A DNA stretch of 64,000 nt from Roseiarcus sp963835885 (GCA_963835885.1 CAWIHF010000026.1:186001-250000), one strand, 5' to 3'; shown: positions 35,538 through 44,820, counted from the first letter of the stretch. Numbers and translations are program-made. The notes: generated from the letters alone by a model not told the origin.

Positions 35538-36321
35538 ATGGGGTCCGGCATGTTGCGGCAGTTCTCGTCCGATGGCGTCCACATCGCCTATATCGACGTG
35601 CCCCGCGAGTCGGCCATGACCGCGGCAAGCCGATCCTGCTCATTCACGGCTTCGCTTCGAACCATCGCATCAACTGGATCAATCCGCGCTGGGTCGAGAC
35701 GCTGAGCCGGGACGGCCGGCGCGTCGTCGCCTTCGACAACCGCGGCCACGGAGCGAGCCAGAAGCTCTACACGCCGCACGACTATCGCGCCGACCTGATG
35801 GCTCGCGATGCGGCGAACCTGGTCGCGCATCTCGGGATCGGGCGCGCCGACGTGATTGGCTATTCCATGGGCGCGCGCATCTCCGCGTTCCTGCGCTGGC
35901 GCGGCCGGAACTCGTCCGTTCGCTGATGTTCGGCGGCCTCGGCGACCGGCTGGTGCACGGCGTCGGCTTGCCGATCGGCATCGCCGAAGCGATGGAGGCG
36001 CCGTCGCTCTCCGATCTCTCCGATCCGATGCAGAGGATGTTCCGCGCATTCGCCGATCAAACCAAGAGCGACCGCGCCGCGCTCGCCGCCTGCATCCGCG
36101 GCTCGCGGCAGAGCCTGACGCCGGCCGGCGTCGCGCGCATCGCGCAGCCGACGCTGGTAGCGGTCGGCACGCGCGACGTCGTGGCCGGCGACGCGCGGAA
36201 GCTTGCGGCGATGATGCCGAACGCCGAGGCGCTCGACATCCCCGGGCGCGACCACAATCTCGCCGTCGGCGACAAGGTCTACAAAGCCGGCGTGCTGGCG
36301 TTCCTCGAGAGTCGCGCGTGA
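35538..36321 (+). CDS. Alpha/beta hydrolase (two frameshifts)
   Basis: Starts MGSGMLRQFSSDGVHIAYID. Single-base shifts near 35608 and 35900 must be repaired to read the whole family sequence: KPILLIHGFASNHRINWINP (oxyanion HGF), VAFDNRGHGAS, DVIGYSMGARISAF (nucleophile Ser in GYSMG), TLVAVGTRDVVAGD (acid) and DIPGRDHN (His). About 260 residues. This is a lipase/esterase-like hydrolase of unknown substrate. It is upstream of and codirectional with the ABC transporter genes, so it may act on an imported compound, by inference only. Confidence 0.8.
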
Positions 36322-36426
36322 GGCGCCGGTCCGGCCGAGAAAGCACGTGACAATTTTGCCGCAAGCGTCGATCTTGGATGGCGCGTGTCGGCTCGAGACC
36401 GGCGATTCGACGGGAATGGAAAGTCC

Positions 36427-37243
36427 ATGGAGCTGGCCAGGGCGAAGGCCATGACCGCTGAAGCTGGTCGTTGCGGATCGCCGCTGTTGTCGGTCGAAAG
36501 CGTCTCGATCCGCTTCGGCGGCGTGACCGCCCTCGACGACGTCACCTTCAACGTCGCCCCTGGCGCGATCTGCGGCCTCATCGGCCCGAACGGCGCCGGC
36601 AAGACTACGCTGTTCAACTGCATTTCGCGCCTCTACGACCCGCAGGCCGGCGCGATTCGGTTCGACGGCCGACCGCTTTCGGGCGTGCCCCGACATGCGA
36701 TCGCGGCGCTCGGCATCGCACGCACCTTTCAGAACCTTGCGCTGTTCGGCACCATGACAACCCGCGACAACGTTCGCGTCGGCGCGCATGCGCTGGCGAA
36801 AGGCGGCTTCTTCGCCAACGCCCTCGCGCTTCCCATGGCTGGTCGAGAGGAGCGCCGGCTCGCCGAGCGGGCGGACGCGCTGATCGAGGAATTCGGCCTG
36901 CAGCACGTGGCGGAGCGCACCGTCGCCGACCTTCCGTTCGGCGTGCGCAAACGGGTCGAGCTGGCGCGGGCGCTCGCCGTCGGACCGAAGCTGCTTCTGC
37001 TCGATGAGCCAGCCGCCGGGACTCAATCACGAAGAGGTCGATGCACTCGCCGGGGAAATCCGCGACATTCGCGATCGGCGCGGGGTCGCGATCCTGCTCG
37101 TCGAACATCACATGAACCTCGTCATGCGGATTTCCGACCAGGTCGTGGCGCTCGATTTCGGCCGGACGATCGCCGATGGCCGCCCGGAAGAGGTGAGGGC
37201 CGATCCGGCGGTTGTGCGCGCCTATCTGGGGACGGCGGCGTGA
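36427..37243 (+). CDS. livG: Branched-chain-type ABC transporter ATPase LivG (frameshift near 37016)
   Basis: About 271 residues with one extra A near 37016. Walker A GPNGAGKTTLFNCISRLY, Q-loop ARTFQNLALF, the LivG-specific insertion (VGAHALAKGGFFANALALPM), signature region LPFGVRKRVELARALA and Walker B LLLLDEPAAGLNHEE (after repair), then the switch VEHHMNLVM. It couples ATP hydrolysis to uptake by a hydrophobic amino-acid-type (HAAT) transporter. The next gene starts at the GTG overlapping its TGA. Without the repair, a fused read-through frame into livF would result, which is an artefact. Confidence 0.87.
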
Positions 37244-37956
37244 GCGGTCCGATCCTCGAAGTGAAGAACCTCGCAGCCTTCTACGGGCCGATCCAGGCGC
37301 TCTTCGGCCTCGATTTCGAAGTCGAAGACGGAGGCGTGACCGCGCTCCTCGGGGCGAACGGCGCCGGCAAGACGACGACCTTGCGGGCGCTGTCGGGCCT
37401 CATCCGGCGCGAGGGCGACATCCGCTTCCGTGGGCGCCCGATCGGCGCGCTGTCGACCGAGGCCATCGCGCGACTCGGCGTCGCCCATGTCCCCGACGGG
37501 CGCGGCACATTCACCGATCTCACGGTCGAGGAGAACCTGCGCCTCGGCGCCTATGTCCGCTCCGATAAGAGCGGGGTCCGGAAAGACTTCGACCGGGTGT
37601 TCGGCTATTTCCCGCGCTTGGCCGAGCGAAGGCGCCAGCAGGCGGGCACGCTTTCGGGCGGCGAACAGCAGATGCTTGCCGTCAGTCGCGCGCTGCTCAT
37701 GCGCCCGAGCCTTCTGATGCTGGACGAACCATCGTTCGGCCTCGCGCCGCTCGTGGTGGCGGAGATTTTTCGCATCCTCGCCGCGATCAACCGGGATGAG
37801 GGTGTGAGCATGCTGATCGTCGAGCAGAACGCCTCGCTGGCGCTCGATCTCGCCGACTATGCCGTGCTGATCGAGACGGGTCGGGCCGCGATCAGCGGGC
37901 CTTCGCAGGCGCTTCGCGCCGACGATGCCGTCCGGCGCGCCTACCTCGGCTACTGA
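37240..37956 (+). CDS. livF: Branched-chain-type ABC transporter ATPase LivF
   Basis: A 238-residue intact ATPase starting at a GTG that overlaps the livG stop. Walker A GANGAGKTTTLRALSGL, signature LSGGEQQMLAVSRALLMRPS, Walker B LLMLDEPSFGLAP and H-loop IVEQN. It pairs with LivG as the second nucleotide-binding subunit. Length and motifs fit LivF well. Confidence 0.92.
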   Translation: MSGPILEVKNLAAFYGPIQALFGLDFEVEDGGVTALLGANGAGKTTTLRALSGLIRREGDIRFRGRPIGALSTEAIARLGVAHVPDGRGTFTDLTVEENLRLGAYVRSDKSGVRKDFDRVFGYFPRLAERRRQQAGTLSGGEQQMLAVSRALLMRPSLLMLDEPSFGLAPLVVAEIFRILAAINRDEGVSMLIVEQNASLALDLADYAVLIETGRAAISGPSQALRADDAVRRAYLGY

Positions 37957-37966
37957 CGGAGCGGCC

Positions 37967-38839
37967 TTGACCGAATTCCTCGAGCAATTCGCGTCCGGCC
38001 TGGCGGTCGGCGGCGTCTATGCGATCCTGGCGCTCGCTCTGGTGATGATCTACCAGGCGACGCAGCTGGTGAATTTCGCCCAGGGCGAAATGGCGATGTT
38101 CTCGACCTATTTCGCCTGGTATCTGATGGAATCCGGCTGGCCCTACTGGCGCGCCTTCGCTGCGACCGTTATCGTCTCGTTCGTTGCCGGACTCGTGATC
38201 GAGCGCCTGATCGTGCGGCCCTTCGCCAAGGCGCCGGTGCTCGCCTCGGTGATCGTGACCATAGGCCTTGTGTTCATTTTCAACGCGCTCGCCGGCTGGC
38301 TCTACGGTTATTCGATCCAGGTGTTCGCTTCGCCGTTCTCCGGCCAGCCATGGTTCGGCAACGGCTATATGTCCCCCCAGGGATCGGGCGCGGTGCTCGT
38401 GAGCCTCTGCGTGCTCGCCCTGGTCTACGCCTTCTTCCGCTTTACCCCGCTTGGCCTTGCGATGCGCGCGGCCGCTCAGAACCCGACATCGAGCCGGCTC
38501 GTCGGCATCCGGGTCGGCTGGATGCTGGCGATCGGCTGGGGGCTCGCCGCGGCGATCGGCGCCGTCGCGGGGATAATGGCGGCGCCGATCGTCTATCTCG
38601 ACCCCAATATGATGCAGGGCATTCTGCCCTACGCCTTCGCCGGCGCGGTCCTCGGCGGCATCGACAATCCGTTCGGCGCCGCCTTCGGCGGGTTCGCCGT
38701 CGGGGTGCTCGAGAACCTGGTCGGCGCCTATGTCGTCGGCGCCGAGGTGAAGCTCTCAGTCGCCCTTGCAATCATCATTGCCGTTCTCGTCTGGCGTCCG
38801 TCCGGGCTGTTCGGGCGACGCCTCGCAGAGAGGGTCTGA
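37967..38839 (+). CDS. livH: Branched-chain-type ABC transporter permease LivH
   Basis: About 290 residues with eight hydrophobic segments. The LivH markers are VYAILALALVMIYQATQLVN and FAQGEMAMFSTY near the N-terminus, LAMRAAAQNPTSSRLVGI (the cytoplasmic coupling loop) and the C-terminal VGVLENLVGAYVVG. A TTG at 37967 is preferred because it lies 10 bp after livF; an ATG at 37925 would overlap livF by 32 bp. The substrate is not fixed by sequence. Confidence 0.9.
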   Translation: MTEFLEQFASGLAVGGVYAILALALVMIYQATQLVNFAQGEMAMFSTYFAWYLMESGWPYWRAFAATVIVSFVAGLVIERLIVRPFAKAPVLASVIVTIGLVFIFNALAGWLYGYSIQVFASPFSGQPWFGNGYMSPQGSGAVLVSLCVLALVYAFFRFTPLGLAMRAAAQNPTSSRLVGIRVGWMLAIGWGLAAAIGAVAGIMAAPIVYLDPNMMQGILPYAFAGAVLGGIDNPFGAAFGGFAVGVLENLVGAYVVGAEVKLSVALAIIIAVLVWRPSGLFGRRLAERV

Positions 38840-38841
38840 GC

Positions 38842-39837
38842 ATGGCCAAGACGGGCCAATTGAGGCGCGTCGTGACGCTGGCGGTCCTCGTCGGCGCGTT
38901 CGCCTTTCCGTTTCTGGCGTCGGGCTACCGCCTCTATCAGGGGGCGCAGGTGCTGATCTACGCCATCGTGCTGCTCGGCCTCAACCTCCTGACCGGGTTC
39001 AACGGCCAGATTTCGCTCGGTCACGGGGCCTTCTTCGCCATCGGCGGCTACGGCGCGGCGATTCTGATCGTCAAGCTCGGGCTTCCTTACTGGCTGGCCA
39101 TCCCGATCGCGAGCGCCGTCTGTTTCGGCGCGGGATTCCTGTTCGGCTTTCCCGCGCTGCGGTTCGGCGGCCTTTACCTCGCGCTTGCGACTTTCGCGCT
39201 CGCAATCTCGACGCCGCAGCTTCTCTCGTACAACGGCTTCAACGCTTTCACCGGCGGCTCGCAGGGCCTGACCCTCGTAAGGCCGGGCGCGCCGTTCGGT
39301 CTGCATCTGAGCGGGGACCAGTGGCTCTATCTTTTTTGCCTTCTTTGGGCGGCGGCCCTCTACTGGGCGGCGAGAAACCTCGTCCGCGGCCGTGTCGGGC
39401 GCGCCTTGATCGCCATCCGCGACCAGCCGATCGCCGCCGACGCCATGGGCGTCAACACGGCCCTCTACAAGACGACCTGTTTCGGCGTCAGCGCGCTCTA
39501 TGCGGGGGTTGCCGGAGGCCTGAGCGCGATCGTGGTCGGCTTCGTGTCGCCCGAGAGCTTCGGGCTGTTGTTGTCGCTTGCGTTTCTGGTCGGCATCGTC
39601 GCGGGCGGCCTCGCATCCCTCGGCGGCGTGCTGTTCGGCGCGCTTTTCATCGAATTCGTGCCCAATCTCGCGGACCAGCTTTCGGTCAATTTTGGCGAAA
39701 GCGCCATGGCGCTGCCGGGCGCGATCTATGGCGTGTTGCTCATCCTTTTGATGGCCGCCATGCCGACCGGGGCCGCAGGGGCTCTCCGCGCCGTTTCCGC
39801 TTTCGTTAGACGGAATTTTGCTTCATTATCCACTTAG
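38842..39837 (+). CDS. livM: Branched-chain-type ABC transporter permease LivM
   Basis: A 331-residue permease beginning 2 bp after livH. LivM markers are LIYAIVLLGLNLLTGFNGQI-SLGHGAFFAIGGYGA, then the coupling loop GRALIAIRDQPIAADAMGVN and the late helix SLAFLVGIVAGGLASLGGVL. About ten membrane segments. It forms the heterodimeric channel with LivH. The frame is intact. Confidence 0.92.
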   Translation: MAKTGQLRRVVTLAVLVGAFAFPFLASGYRLYQGAQVLIYAIVLLGLNLLTGFNGQISLGHGAFFAIGGYGAAILIVKLGLPYWLAIPIASAVCFGAGFLFGFPALRFGGLYLALATFALAISTPQLLSYNGFNAFTGGSQGLTLVRPGAPFGLHLSGDQWLYLFCLLWAAALYWAARNLVRGRVGRALIAIRDQPIAADAMGVNTALYKTTCFGVSALYAGVAGGLSAIVVGFVSPESFGLLLSLAFLVGIVAGGLASLGGVLFGALFIEFVPNLADQLSVNFGESAMALPGAIYGVLLILLMAAMPTGAAGALRAVSAFVRRNFASLST

Positions 39838-39895
39838 TGGAGGTGGAGGCGGCGGACCAAGACTGCCGTCGAACAAAAAACAAGGAGGATCGCCC

Positions 39896-41101
39896 ATGCT
39901 GACGCGACGTTCATTCCTGCAATCGAGCGCCGCCGCGGCCTTCGCCGCCAGTGCAAGCTCCGCGCGGGCCAAAAACGCGCCCGGCGTCACCGACACCGAG
40001 ATCAAGATCGGCCAGACCATGCCCTACAGCGGTCCGGCCTCAGCCTACGGCGTGATCGGCCGCACGGAAGTCGCCTATTTCAAGATGATCAACGAGCAGG
40101 GCGGGATCAACGGCCGCAAGATCAATCTGATCAGTCTCGACGACGGCTACAGCCCGCCCAGAACCGTCGAGCAGGTCCGCCGGCTCGTCGAAGACGAGAA
40201 AGTCGCCTTTCTGTTCAACACCCTCGGCACCCCGCCGAACCTGGCGATCCGGCCCTACTGCAACGAGCACAAGATTCCCCAACTCTTCGTCGCCACCGGC
40301 GCCGCCACGTTCAGCGACCCAAAGCAATTTCCCTGGACCATGGGCTGGCAACCCAACTACCAGACCGAGGCGCGCATCTATGCCCAGCACATCCTGAAAA
40401 CCAAGCCCGACGCGAAGATTGCTGCGCTCTACCAGAACGACGACTTCGGCAAGGATTATCTGATCGGGCTCAAGGCGGGCCTCGGCGCGGCCCATGCCGG
40501 CATGCTGATCAAGGAAGCGTCCTACGAGGTTTCGGAGCCCACGGTGGACTCGCAAATCGTCACGCTGCAGGCTTCGGGCGCCGACGTATTGCTGATCGCC
40601 GCGACGCCGAAATTCGCCGCCCAGGCCATCCGCAAGGCCTACGACATCGGCTGGAAGCCGGTGCGCTATGTGACCAACGTCTCGGTTTCGATTGCAGCCG
40701 TGTTAAAACCCGCGGGCCTCGAGAAATCGAAAGGCGCGATCACCGCGATTTACCTGAAGGATGCGACTGACCCAAAGTGGAAGGACGACGCAGGCTTCAA
40801 GCAATATGCGGCGTTCATCGACAAATACATGTCGCCCAAAGACCTGAGCGACAACAACACGGCCTATGGCTTTTGTCTGGGGCCGACGCTGGTGCAGGTG
40901 CTCAAGCAATGCGGCAATGACCTGTCGCGCGATAACGTCATGAAACAGGCGGCGAACCTGAAGAACCTCGAATTGCCGATGCTGCTGCCGGGCATCAAGG
41001 TCAACACCTCGCCGGACAACTACAGCCCCGTCCGTCAGGAGGCGCTTGCCAGGTTCAACGGCGCGAGCTGGGAGCAGTTCGGCGAATTGTATCAAGCCTG
41101 A
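39896..41101 (+). CDS. ABC transporter substrate-binding protein, LivK family
   Basis: A 401-residue periplasmic binding protein. Signal peptide MLTRRSFLQSSAAAAFAASASSARA, with an RRSF twin-arginine pattern; mature start KNAPGVTDTEIKIGQTMPYS. Type I binding-protein fold (FKMINEQGGINGRKINLISL, DVLLIAATPKFAAQAI). Very strong ribosome binding site AAGGAGG at 39881. It is the last gene of the transporter cluster, 58 bp after livM. Proteins of this subgroup often bind aromatic or other carboxylic acids rather than leucine, so the ligand is open. Nearby carnitine genes make a quaternary-amine-related ligand conceivable, but nothing in the sequence shows it. Confidence 0.88.
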   Translation: MLTRRSFLQSSAAAAFAASASSARAKNAPGVTDTEIKIGQTMPYSGPASAYGVIGRTEVAYFKMINEQGGINGRKINLISLDDGYSPPRTVEQVRRLVEDEKVAFLFNTLGTPPNLAIRPYCNEHKIPQLFVATGAATFSDPKQFPWTMGWQPNYQTEARIYAQHILKTKPDAKIAALYQNDDFGKDYLIGLKAGLGAAHAGMLIKEASYEVSEPTVDSQIVTLQASGADVLLIAATPKFAAQAIRKAYDIGWKPVRYVTNVSVSIAAVLKPAGLEKSKGAITAIYLKDATDPKWKDDAGFKQYAAFIDKYMSPKDLSDNNTAYGFCLGPTLVQVLKQCGNDLSRDNVMKQAANLKNLELPMLLPGIKVNTSPDNYSPVRQEALARFNGASWEQFGELYQA

Positions 41102-41146
41102 TCCGGCGTCGCCGGCCACTCTCTCCCGTACGCCAAGATCTCGCCC

Positions 41147-42112
41147 TTAAAGCCTCGCACGGCGCGCCGCGGAGGGTGGCGCGCCGAATTTTCGCCGAAA
41201 GGCGCGTGACAGCGAGGCGATGGCGGAGAAACCGGTCCGCTCGGCGATGTCTGCGATCGGAAGATTGGTGTCGAGCGCCAAGCGTCGCGCTGCGTTGAGG
41301 CGCAACGCGACATAATACGCCCCGGGAGAGACATCGACGATCCTCAGGAACAGCATTTCCAGGGCCCTCGTCGACACACCGACCCGGCGCGCTATGGCGG
41401 CGATGGTCACCGGTCGGTCGATATGCGCTTCCATGATGCGGATCGCCTTGGCGACCCGTGGCTCGTGCTGACGGACGCGGCCGAGAGAGACGATCGGCTG
41501 CGCGTCCGAGCCGGTTCGCACCTCCTCGTAGATATAGAGGCTGGCGACGTCCAGCGCAGCCGAATAGCCATTGCGAGCCCGGATCAGCGATAGCATGCAG
41601 TCGAGCGCGGGCGTTGCGCCGCCGGTCGTGAAGACGGGTTCGTCCACCACGAAACGGTCCGGTTGCACGTCCACGTTCGGAAATCGGGCGGCGAAATCCT
41701 CCAGATCCTCCCAATGCGTCGTCGCGCGGTGTCCATCGAGCAGCCCGGCGAAACCCATCAGCCAGGAGCCGGATTCGACCCCGCCGACAATCGCTGAGCG
41801 CTTGGCGCCCGCGCGGATCGATTTCAGGACCGGCGGCGTCCGATATTGCATCGCATTGAAAGCCGCGATCAGGATAAGCGCATCCTGTCGCTCGGCGGAA
41901 TCGAAGGCGCCGTCGACCGGGATCGGCAGCCCGCAACTCGCCACCGGCATTTTTCCATCGATTGACACGAGCTTCCAGCAGTAGACGGGTCGACCCAGCA
42001 CCCGATTGGCGCCGCGCAAAGGATCGAGCGTCGCCGCGAGCGAGAGGAGGGATAGGCCGGGGAACAGCAGCAGCGTGACGCTCAGCGGCGAGTTGGAATG
42101 GGCAAAGATCAT
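41147..42112 (-). CDS. cdhR: GlxA/CdhR-type AraC-family regulator
   Basis: A 321-residue regulator. The N-terminal 180 residues form the DJ-1/PfpI (GATase1-like) domain (VTLLLFPGLSLLSLAATLDP; IVGGVESGSWLMGFAGLLDG; VFTTGGATPALDCMLSLIRA). The C-terminal 100 residues are the AraC double helix-turn-helix (DRPVTIAAIARRVGVSTRAL; LPIADIAERTGFSAIASLSR-AFRRKFG). Start chosen at 42112; upstream frame extension would enter the divergent gene. It is divergent from the carnitine degradation genes, matching the position of CdhR, the carnitine-responsive activator described in Pseudomonas. The assignment to carnitine is by context. Confidence 0.78.
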   Translation of the reverse strand: MIFAHSNSPLSVTLLLFPGLSLLSLAATLDPLRGANRVLGRPVYCWKLVSIDGKMPVASCGLPIPVDGAFDSAERQDALILIAAFNAMQYRTPPVLKSIRAGAKRSAIVGGVESGSWLMGFAGLLDGHRATTHWEDLEDFAARFPNVDVQPDRFVVDEPVFTTGGATPALDCMLSLIRARNGYSAALDVASLYIYEEVRTGSDAQPIVSLGRVRQHEPRVAKAIRIMEAHIDRPVTIAAIARRVGVSTRALEMLFLRIVDVSPGAYYVALRLNAARRLALDTNLPIADIAERTGFSAIASLSRAFRRKFGAPPSAARRARL

Positions 42113-42202
42113 GGATTCGCAAAATGGAAAACGGGCTGCGCATTGAGTTTCGTCGGACTTCGCCTTTCCCGTCAAGCTTCGCGCGCCATTTTGGAGACCG
42201 CC
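42113..42202. promoter_or_regulatory. Divergent promoter region between regulator and BKACE gene
   Basis: The only space between the regulator and the catabolic genes is 90 bp, so it should hold both promoters and the regulator's binding sites. It contains an inverted pair AAAATGG (about 42123) and CCATTTT (about 42188) about 60 bp apart, which could be half-sites. I cannot define -35 or -10 boxes with confidence. Confidence 0.4.
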
Positions 42203-43105
42203 ATGCCCTTGTCGATAAATCGCGATGTCTTCATCACCTGCGCCGTTACCGGCGCGGGCGACACGGTGGGCGTCTCGACGCGCGTGCCGATCACGCCGAA
42301 GCAGATCGCCGAGTCCGCCATCGATGCGGCCAAGGCCGGAGCCGCCGTTGTCCATTGCCACGTACGCGACCCTGAGACCGGCGCAGCCTCACGCCGGCGC
42401 GACCTTTTCCGCGAAGTGACGGACCGCATCCGCTCGGCCGACGTCGACGTCGTCCTGAACCTCACCGCCGGGATGGGCGGGGATCTCGTTTTCGGCAGCG
42501 TGGAAGCCCCGCTTCCGGTCAACCAAGCGGGCACCGATATGGCGGGAGCAACTGAGCGTGTCGCCCACGTCGCAGAATGCCTCCCGGAGATCTGCACGCT
42601 CGACTGCGGCACGATGAACTTCAATCTTGGCGATTATGTCATGACCAACACGCCCTCCATGCTGCGCGAGATGGCGCGACAGATGACGGCGCTCCGAGTG
42701 CGCCCGGAGATCGAGGCGTTCGATACCGGTCATCTGTGGTTTGCTCGGCAACTCGCCGCCGAAGGGTTGATTGAGGACCCCGTGCTGGTTCAGCTCTGCA
42801 TGGGCGTACGGTGGGGGGCGCCGGACGACCTCAACACCTTCATGGCGATGGTGAACAACGTGCCCGAAGGCTGGACCTTCTCCGCCTTTTCGATCGGTCG
42901 GAACGCCCTCGCGTACCCGGCTGCGGCCGTGCTCGCCGGCGGCAATGTCCGTGTCGGGCTGGAGGACAATCTCTATGTCGGCAAGGGCGAGCTCGCGACC
43001 AACGCGCAACTCGTCGAAAAGGCCGCTGGCGTCGTGATGGGCATGGGCGCTCGGGTGATCGGCCCGCAGAAGGTTCGCGACCGGCTCAAGCTGACCAAGC
43101 GCTGA
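42203..43105 (+). CDS. BKACE (beta-keto acid cleavage enzyme), probable 3-dehydrocarnitine cleavage
   Basis: A 300-residue DUF849/BKACE protein starting MPLSINRDVFITCAVTGAGD. Zinc ligands sit in AAVVHCHVRDPETGAASRRR (HxH) and the family segments DVVLNLTAGMGGD, GTMNFNLGDYVMTNTPSMLR and GLEDNLYVGKGELATNAQLV are present. BKACEs condense a beta-keto acid with acetyl-CoA to give acetoacetate and a new CoA ester. In the carnitine pathway the substrate is 3-dehydrocarnitine, yielding betainyl-CoA and acetoacetate. The dehydrogenase that makes 3-dehydrocarnitine is encoded 11 bp downstream, which fixes the likely substrate. The upstream in-frame start at 42098 is rejected because it enters the regulator gene. 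Confidence 0.88.
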   Translation: MPLSINRDVFITCAVTGAGDTVGVSTRVPITPKQIAESAIDAAKAGAAVVHCHVRDPETGAASRRRDLFREVTDRIRSADVDVVLNLTAGMGGDLVFGSVEAPLPVNQAGTDMAGATERVAHVAECLPEICTLDCGTMNFNLGDYVMTNTPSMLREMARQMTALRVRPEIEAFDTGHLWFARQLAAEGLIEDPVLVQLCMGVRWGAPDDLNTFMAMVNNVPEGWTFSAFSIGRNALAYPAAAVLAGGNVRVGLEDNLYVGKGELATNAQLVEKAAGVVMGMGARVIGPQKVRDRLKLTKR

Positions 43106-43116
43106 GGAGGCCCGTG

Positions 43117-44187
43117 ATGAATTCGACGAACGCGCCCGCCAAACGCCTTGCCCCTCTTGCGAGGGCGGCCTGCATCGGCGGCGGCGTTATCGGCGGGGGC
43201 TGGATCGCCCGCCTTCTGCTGGCCGGCGTCGACGTGAAAGTGTTCGACCCGCATCCGGAGGCGCAACGCGTCGTTGGCGAGGTGATCGCCAACGCCGAGC
43301 GAGCTTACGGCCTGCTCACCAACGCTCCCCTGCCGACGCGCGGGCGTCTGACCTTCTGCGCACGCCTGGCCGACGCCGTGGCGGACGCGGAATGGGTGCA
43401 GGAGAGCGTGCCGGAGCGTCTCGATCTCAAGCGCCGCGTGCTCGCCGAGATCGACGCCGCCTGCCCGGCGGATGCGCTGATCGCCTCCTCGACGTCCGGC
43501 CTTCTACCCTCGGAACTCCAGGCGGGAATCGTCCACCCTGAGCGGCTGTTCGTCGCCCACCCCTACAATCCGGTCTATCTCCTGCCGCTGGTCGAGATTG
43601 TCGGCGGCGCGGCGACTATTGCGGCGACGATAGACCGGGCCCGCGCCGTACTTGACGCTATTGGCATGAAGGGCGTGGTCATCGCCCGCGAGATTGAGGC
43701 CTTCGTCGGCGACCGGCTGCTGGAGGCGCTGTGGCGCGAGGCGCTATGGCTGATCAAGGACGACATCTGCGACGTCGAGACGCTGGATGACGTGATCCGT
43801 TATTCCTTCGGCTTGCGCTGGGCGCAGATGGGTCTGTTCCAGACCTACCGCATTGCTGGGGGCGAGGCCGGCATGCGCCATTTCCTCGCCCAGTTCGGCC
43901 CCTGCCTCAAATGGCCATGGAGCAAGCTCACGGACGTCGTTAACCTCGACGAGACCCTGATCGAGAAGATCGGGGCGCAGTCGGACGCCCAGGCAGCCGG
44001 CCTGTCCATTCGCGAGCTCGAGCGCGTCCGCGACGAGAACCTCGTCGGCATCCTGCACGCGCTGAAGGCCAGCCGCGGCGGCGAGGGCTGGGGCGCCGGC
44101 AAGCTGCTCGCGGATTTCGAGCAGCGGCTTCTCGCCCGCGCTTCGCCGCCGGCCGCTCCCGACCTGACAGCGCCGCGAAGCGCTTAG
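43117..44187 (+). CDS. lcdH: L-carnitine 3-dehydrogenase
   Basis: A 356-residue 3-hydroxyacyl-CoA-dehydrogenase-fold enzyme. NAD loop CIGGGVIGGGWIARLLLAG, catalytic His region LFVAHPYNPVYLLPLVEIVG and the carnitine-dehydrogenase C-terminal segments RYSFGLRWAQMGLFQTYRIA, GGEAGMRHFLAQFGPCLKWP and LIEKIGAQSDAQAAG. It oxidises L-carnitine to 3-dehydrocarnitine with NAD. GAGGAGG precedes the ATG, 11 bp after the BKACE stop. Some Hyphomicrobiales have this enzyme fused to a thioesterase that hydrolyses betainyl-CoA; here that domain is missing and no separate thioesterase gene follows. Confidence 0.9.
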   Translation: MNSTNAPAKRLAPLARAACIGGGVIGGGWIARLLLAGVDVKVFDPHPEAQRVVGEVIANAERAYGLLTNAPLPTRGRLTFCARLADAVADAEWVQESVPERLDLKRRVLAEIDAACPADALIASSTSGLLPSELQAGIVHPERLFVAHPYNPVYLLPLVEIVGGAATIAATIDRARAVLDAIGMKGVVIAREIEAFVGDRLLEALWREALWLIKDDICDVETLDDVIRYSFGLRWAQMGLFQTYRIAGGEAGMRHFLAQFGPCLKWPWSKLTDVVNLDETLIEKIGAQSDAQAAGLSIRELERVRDENLVGILHALKASRGGEGWGAGKLLADFEQRLLARASPPAAPDLTAPRSA

Positions 44188-44359
44188 GCGAAGAACCTGC
44201 CGGGGCTCGACGCATTGTCCGGCCCTGCGGGCCACCCTGCGTTACGCTGGAGGGAGCACAAGCGCCGAACGAACCTCGCGCTTCCGCGTCGAGCGCAAGG
44301 CGCTCCTCCCTATCGCGCGCCGCAGGGGCCGCCGGTCTGTGAAGGTTACAGCGCCGCCG

Positions 44360-44671
44360 TCACCAGGTGCAGTGCACAGCGCCCCAGGGGCCTCTCCAAC
44401 AATGCCGGACGGGACCTCGGTAGAACCCGTAGACCGGGCGATGCCAGCCCCAGGGATGCCAGCCCCAGGGACGATAACCCCAGCCCCACCGGTTCGGATG
44501 CCAGCGTCCCCAGCGGTCCCACCAGACGTGGTCGACGCCCGCGGCGGCGGCGGGCCGTTCAAGGGAGGGTGAGGACAGCGTGAAGGCGGCCGAAGGGCCG
44601 TAGGACGAAAGCAACATGGCCGCTCCCGCAATCGCAGGAAGCGCGCCACCCGAGACTGTGCGCATGAGCAT
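44360..44671 (-). CDS. Small exported Trp/Gly/His-rich protein
   Basis: About 103 residues. Signal peptide MLMRTVSGGALPAIAGAAML-LSSYGPSAAF, then a region of aromatic and basic repeats (DRWGRWHPNRWGWGYRPWGW, HPWGWHRPVYGFYRGPVRHC). The start has a GGAGGAAAAC ribosome binding site. The family of short W/G/R-rich exported proteins is common in Hyphomicrobiales and uncharacterised. The repeated GATGCCAGCCCCAGG in the DNA is simply this repeat coding. Confidence 0.65.
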   Translation of the reverse strand: MLMRTVSGGALPAIAGAAMLLSSYGPSAAFTLSSPSLERPAAAAGVDHVWWDRWGRWHPNRWGWGYRPWGWHPWGWHRPVYGFYRGPVRHCWRGPWGAVHCTW

Positions 44672-44820
44672 GTTTTCCTCCGTGATCGCCGCACCCGGCA
44701 ACAACACCACTTTCCGCCTGAACGTAGCCTGAAGCGGGAGCTGGCGCCCCGCGCAAGATCACCTCACGCTCATGCTGGCCAGACACGGTACGGCGAACAA
44801 GAAGGCGGACTGTTCGCCGA

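Noticed and set aside
36385..37956. A fused LivG-LivF double ATPase
   Set aside because: The fusion frame arises only because a one-base insertion near 37016 throws livG into the livF phase; the 80 residues after it are nonsense, and the true livG end is found in the other phase.
44430..44480. Tandem repeat GATGCCAGCCCCAGG as a possible CRISPR or regulatory repeat
   Set aside because: It encodes the WGWHPWG repeats of the small exported protein on the minus strand; there are no spacers. No CRISPR array was found anywhere in the window.
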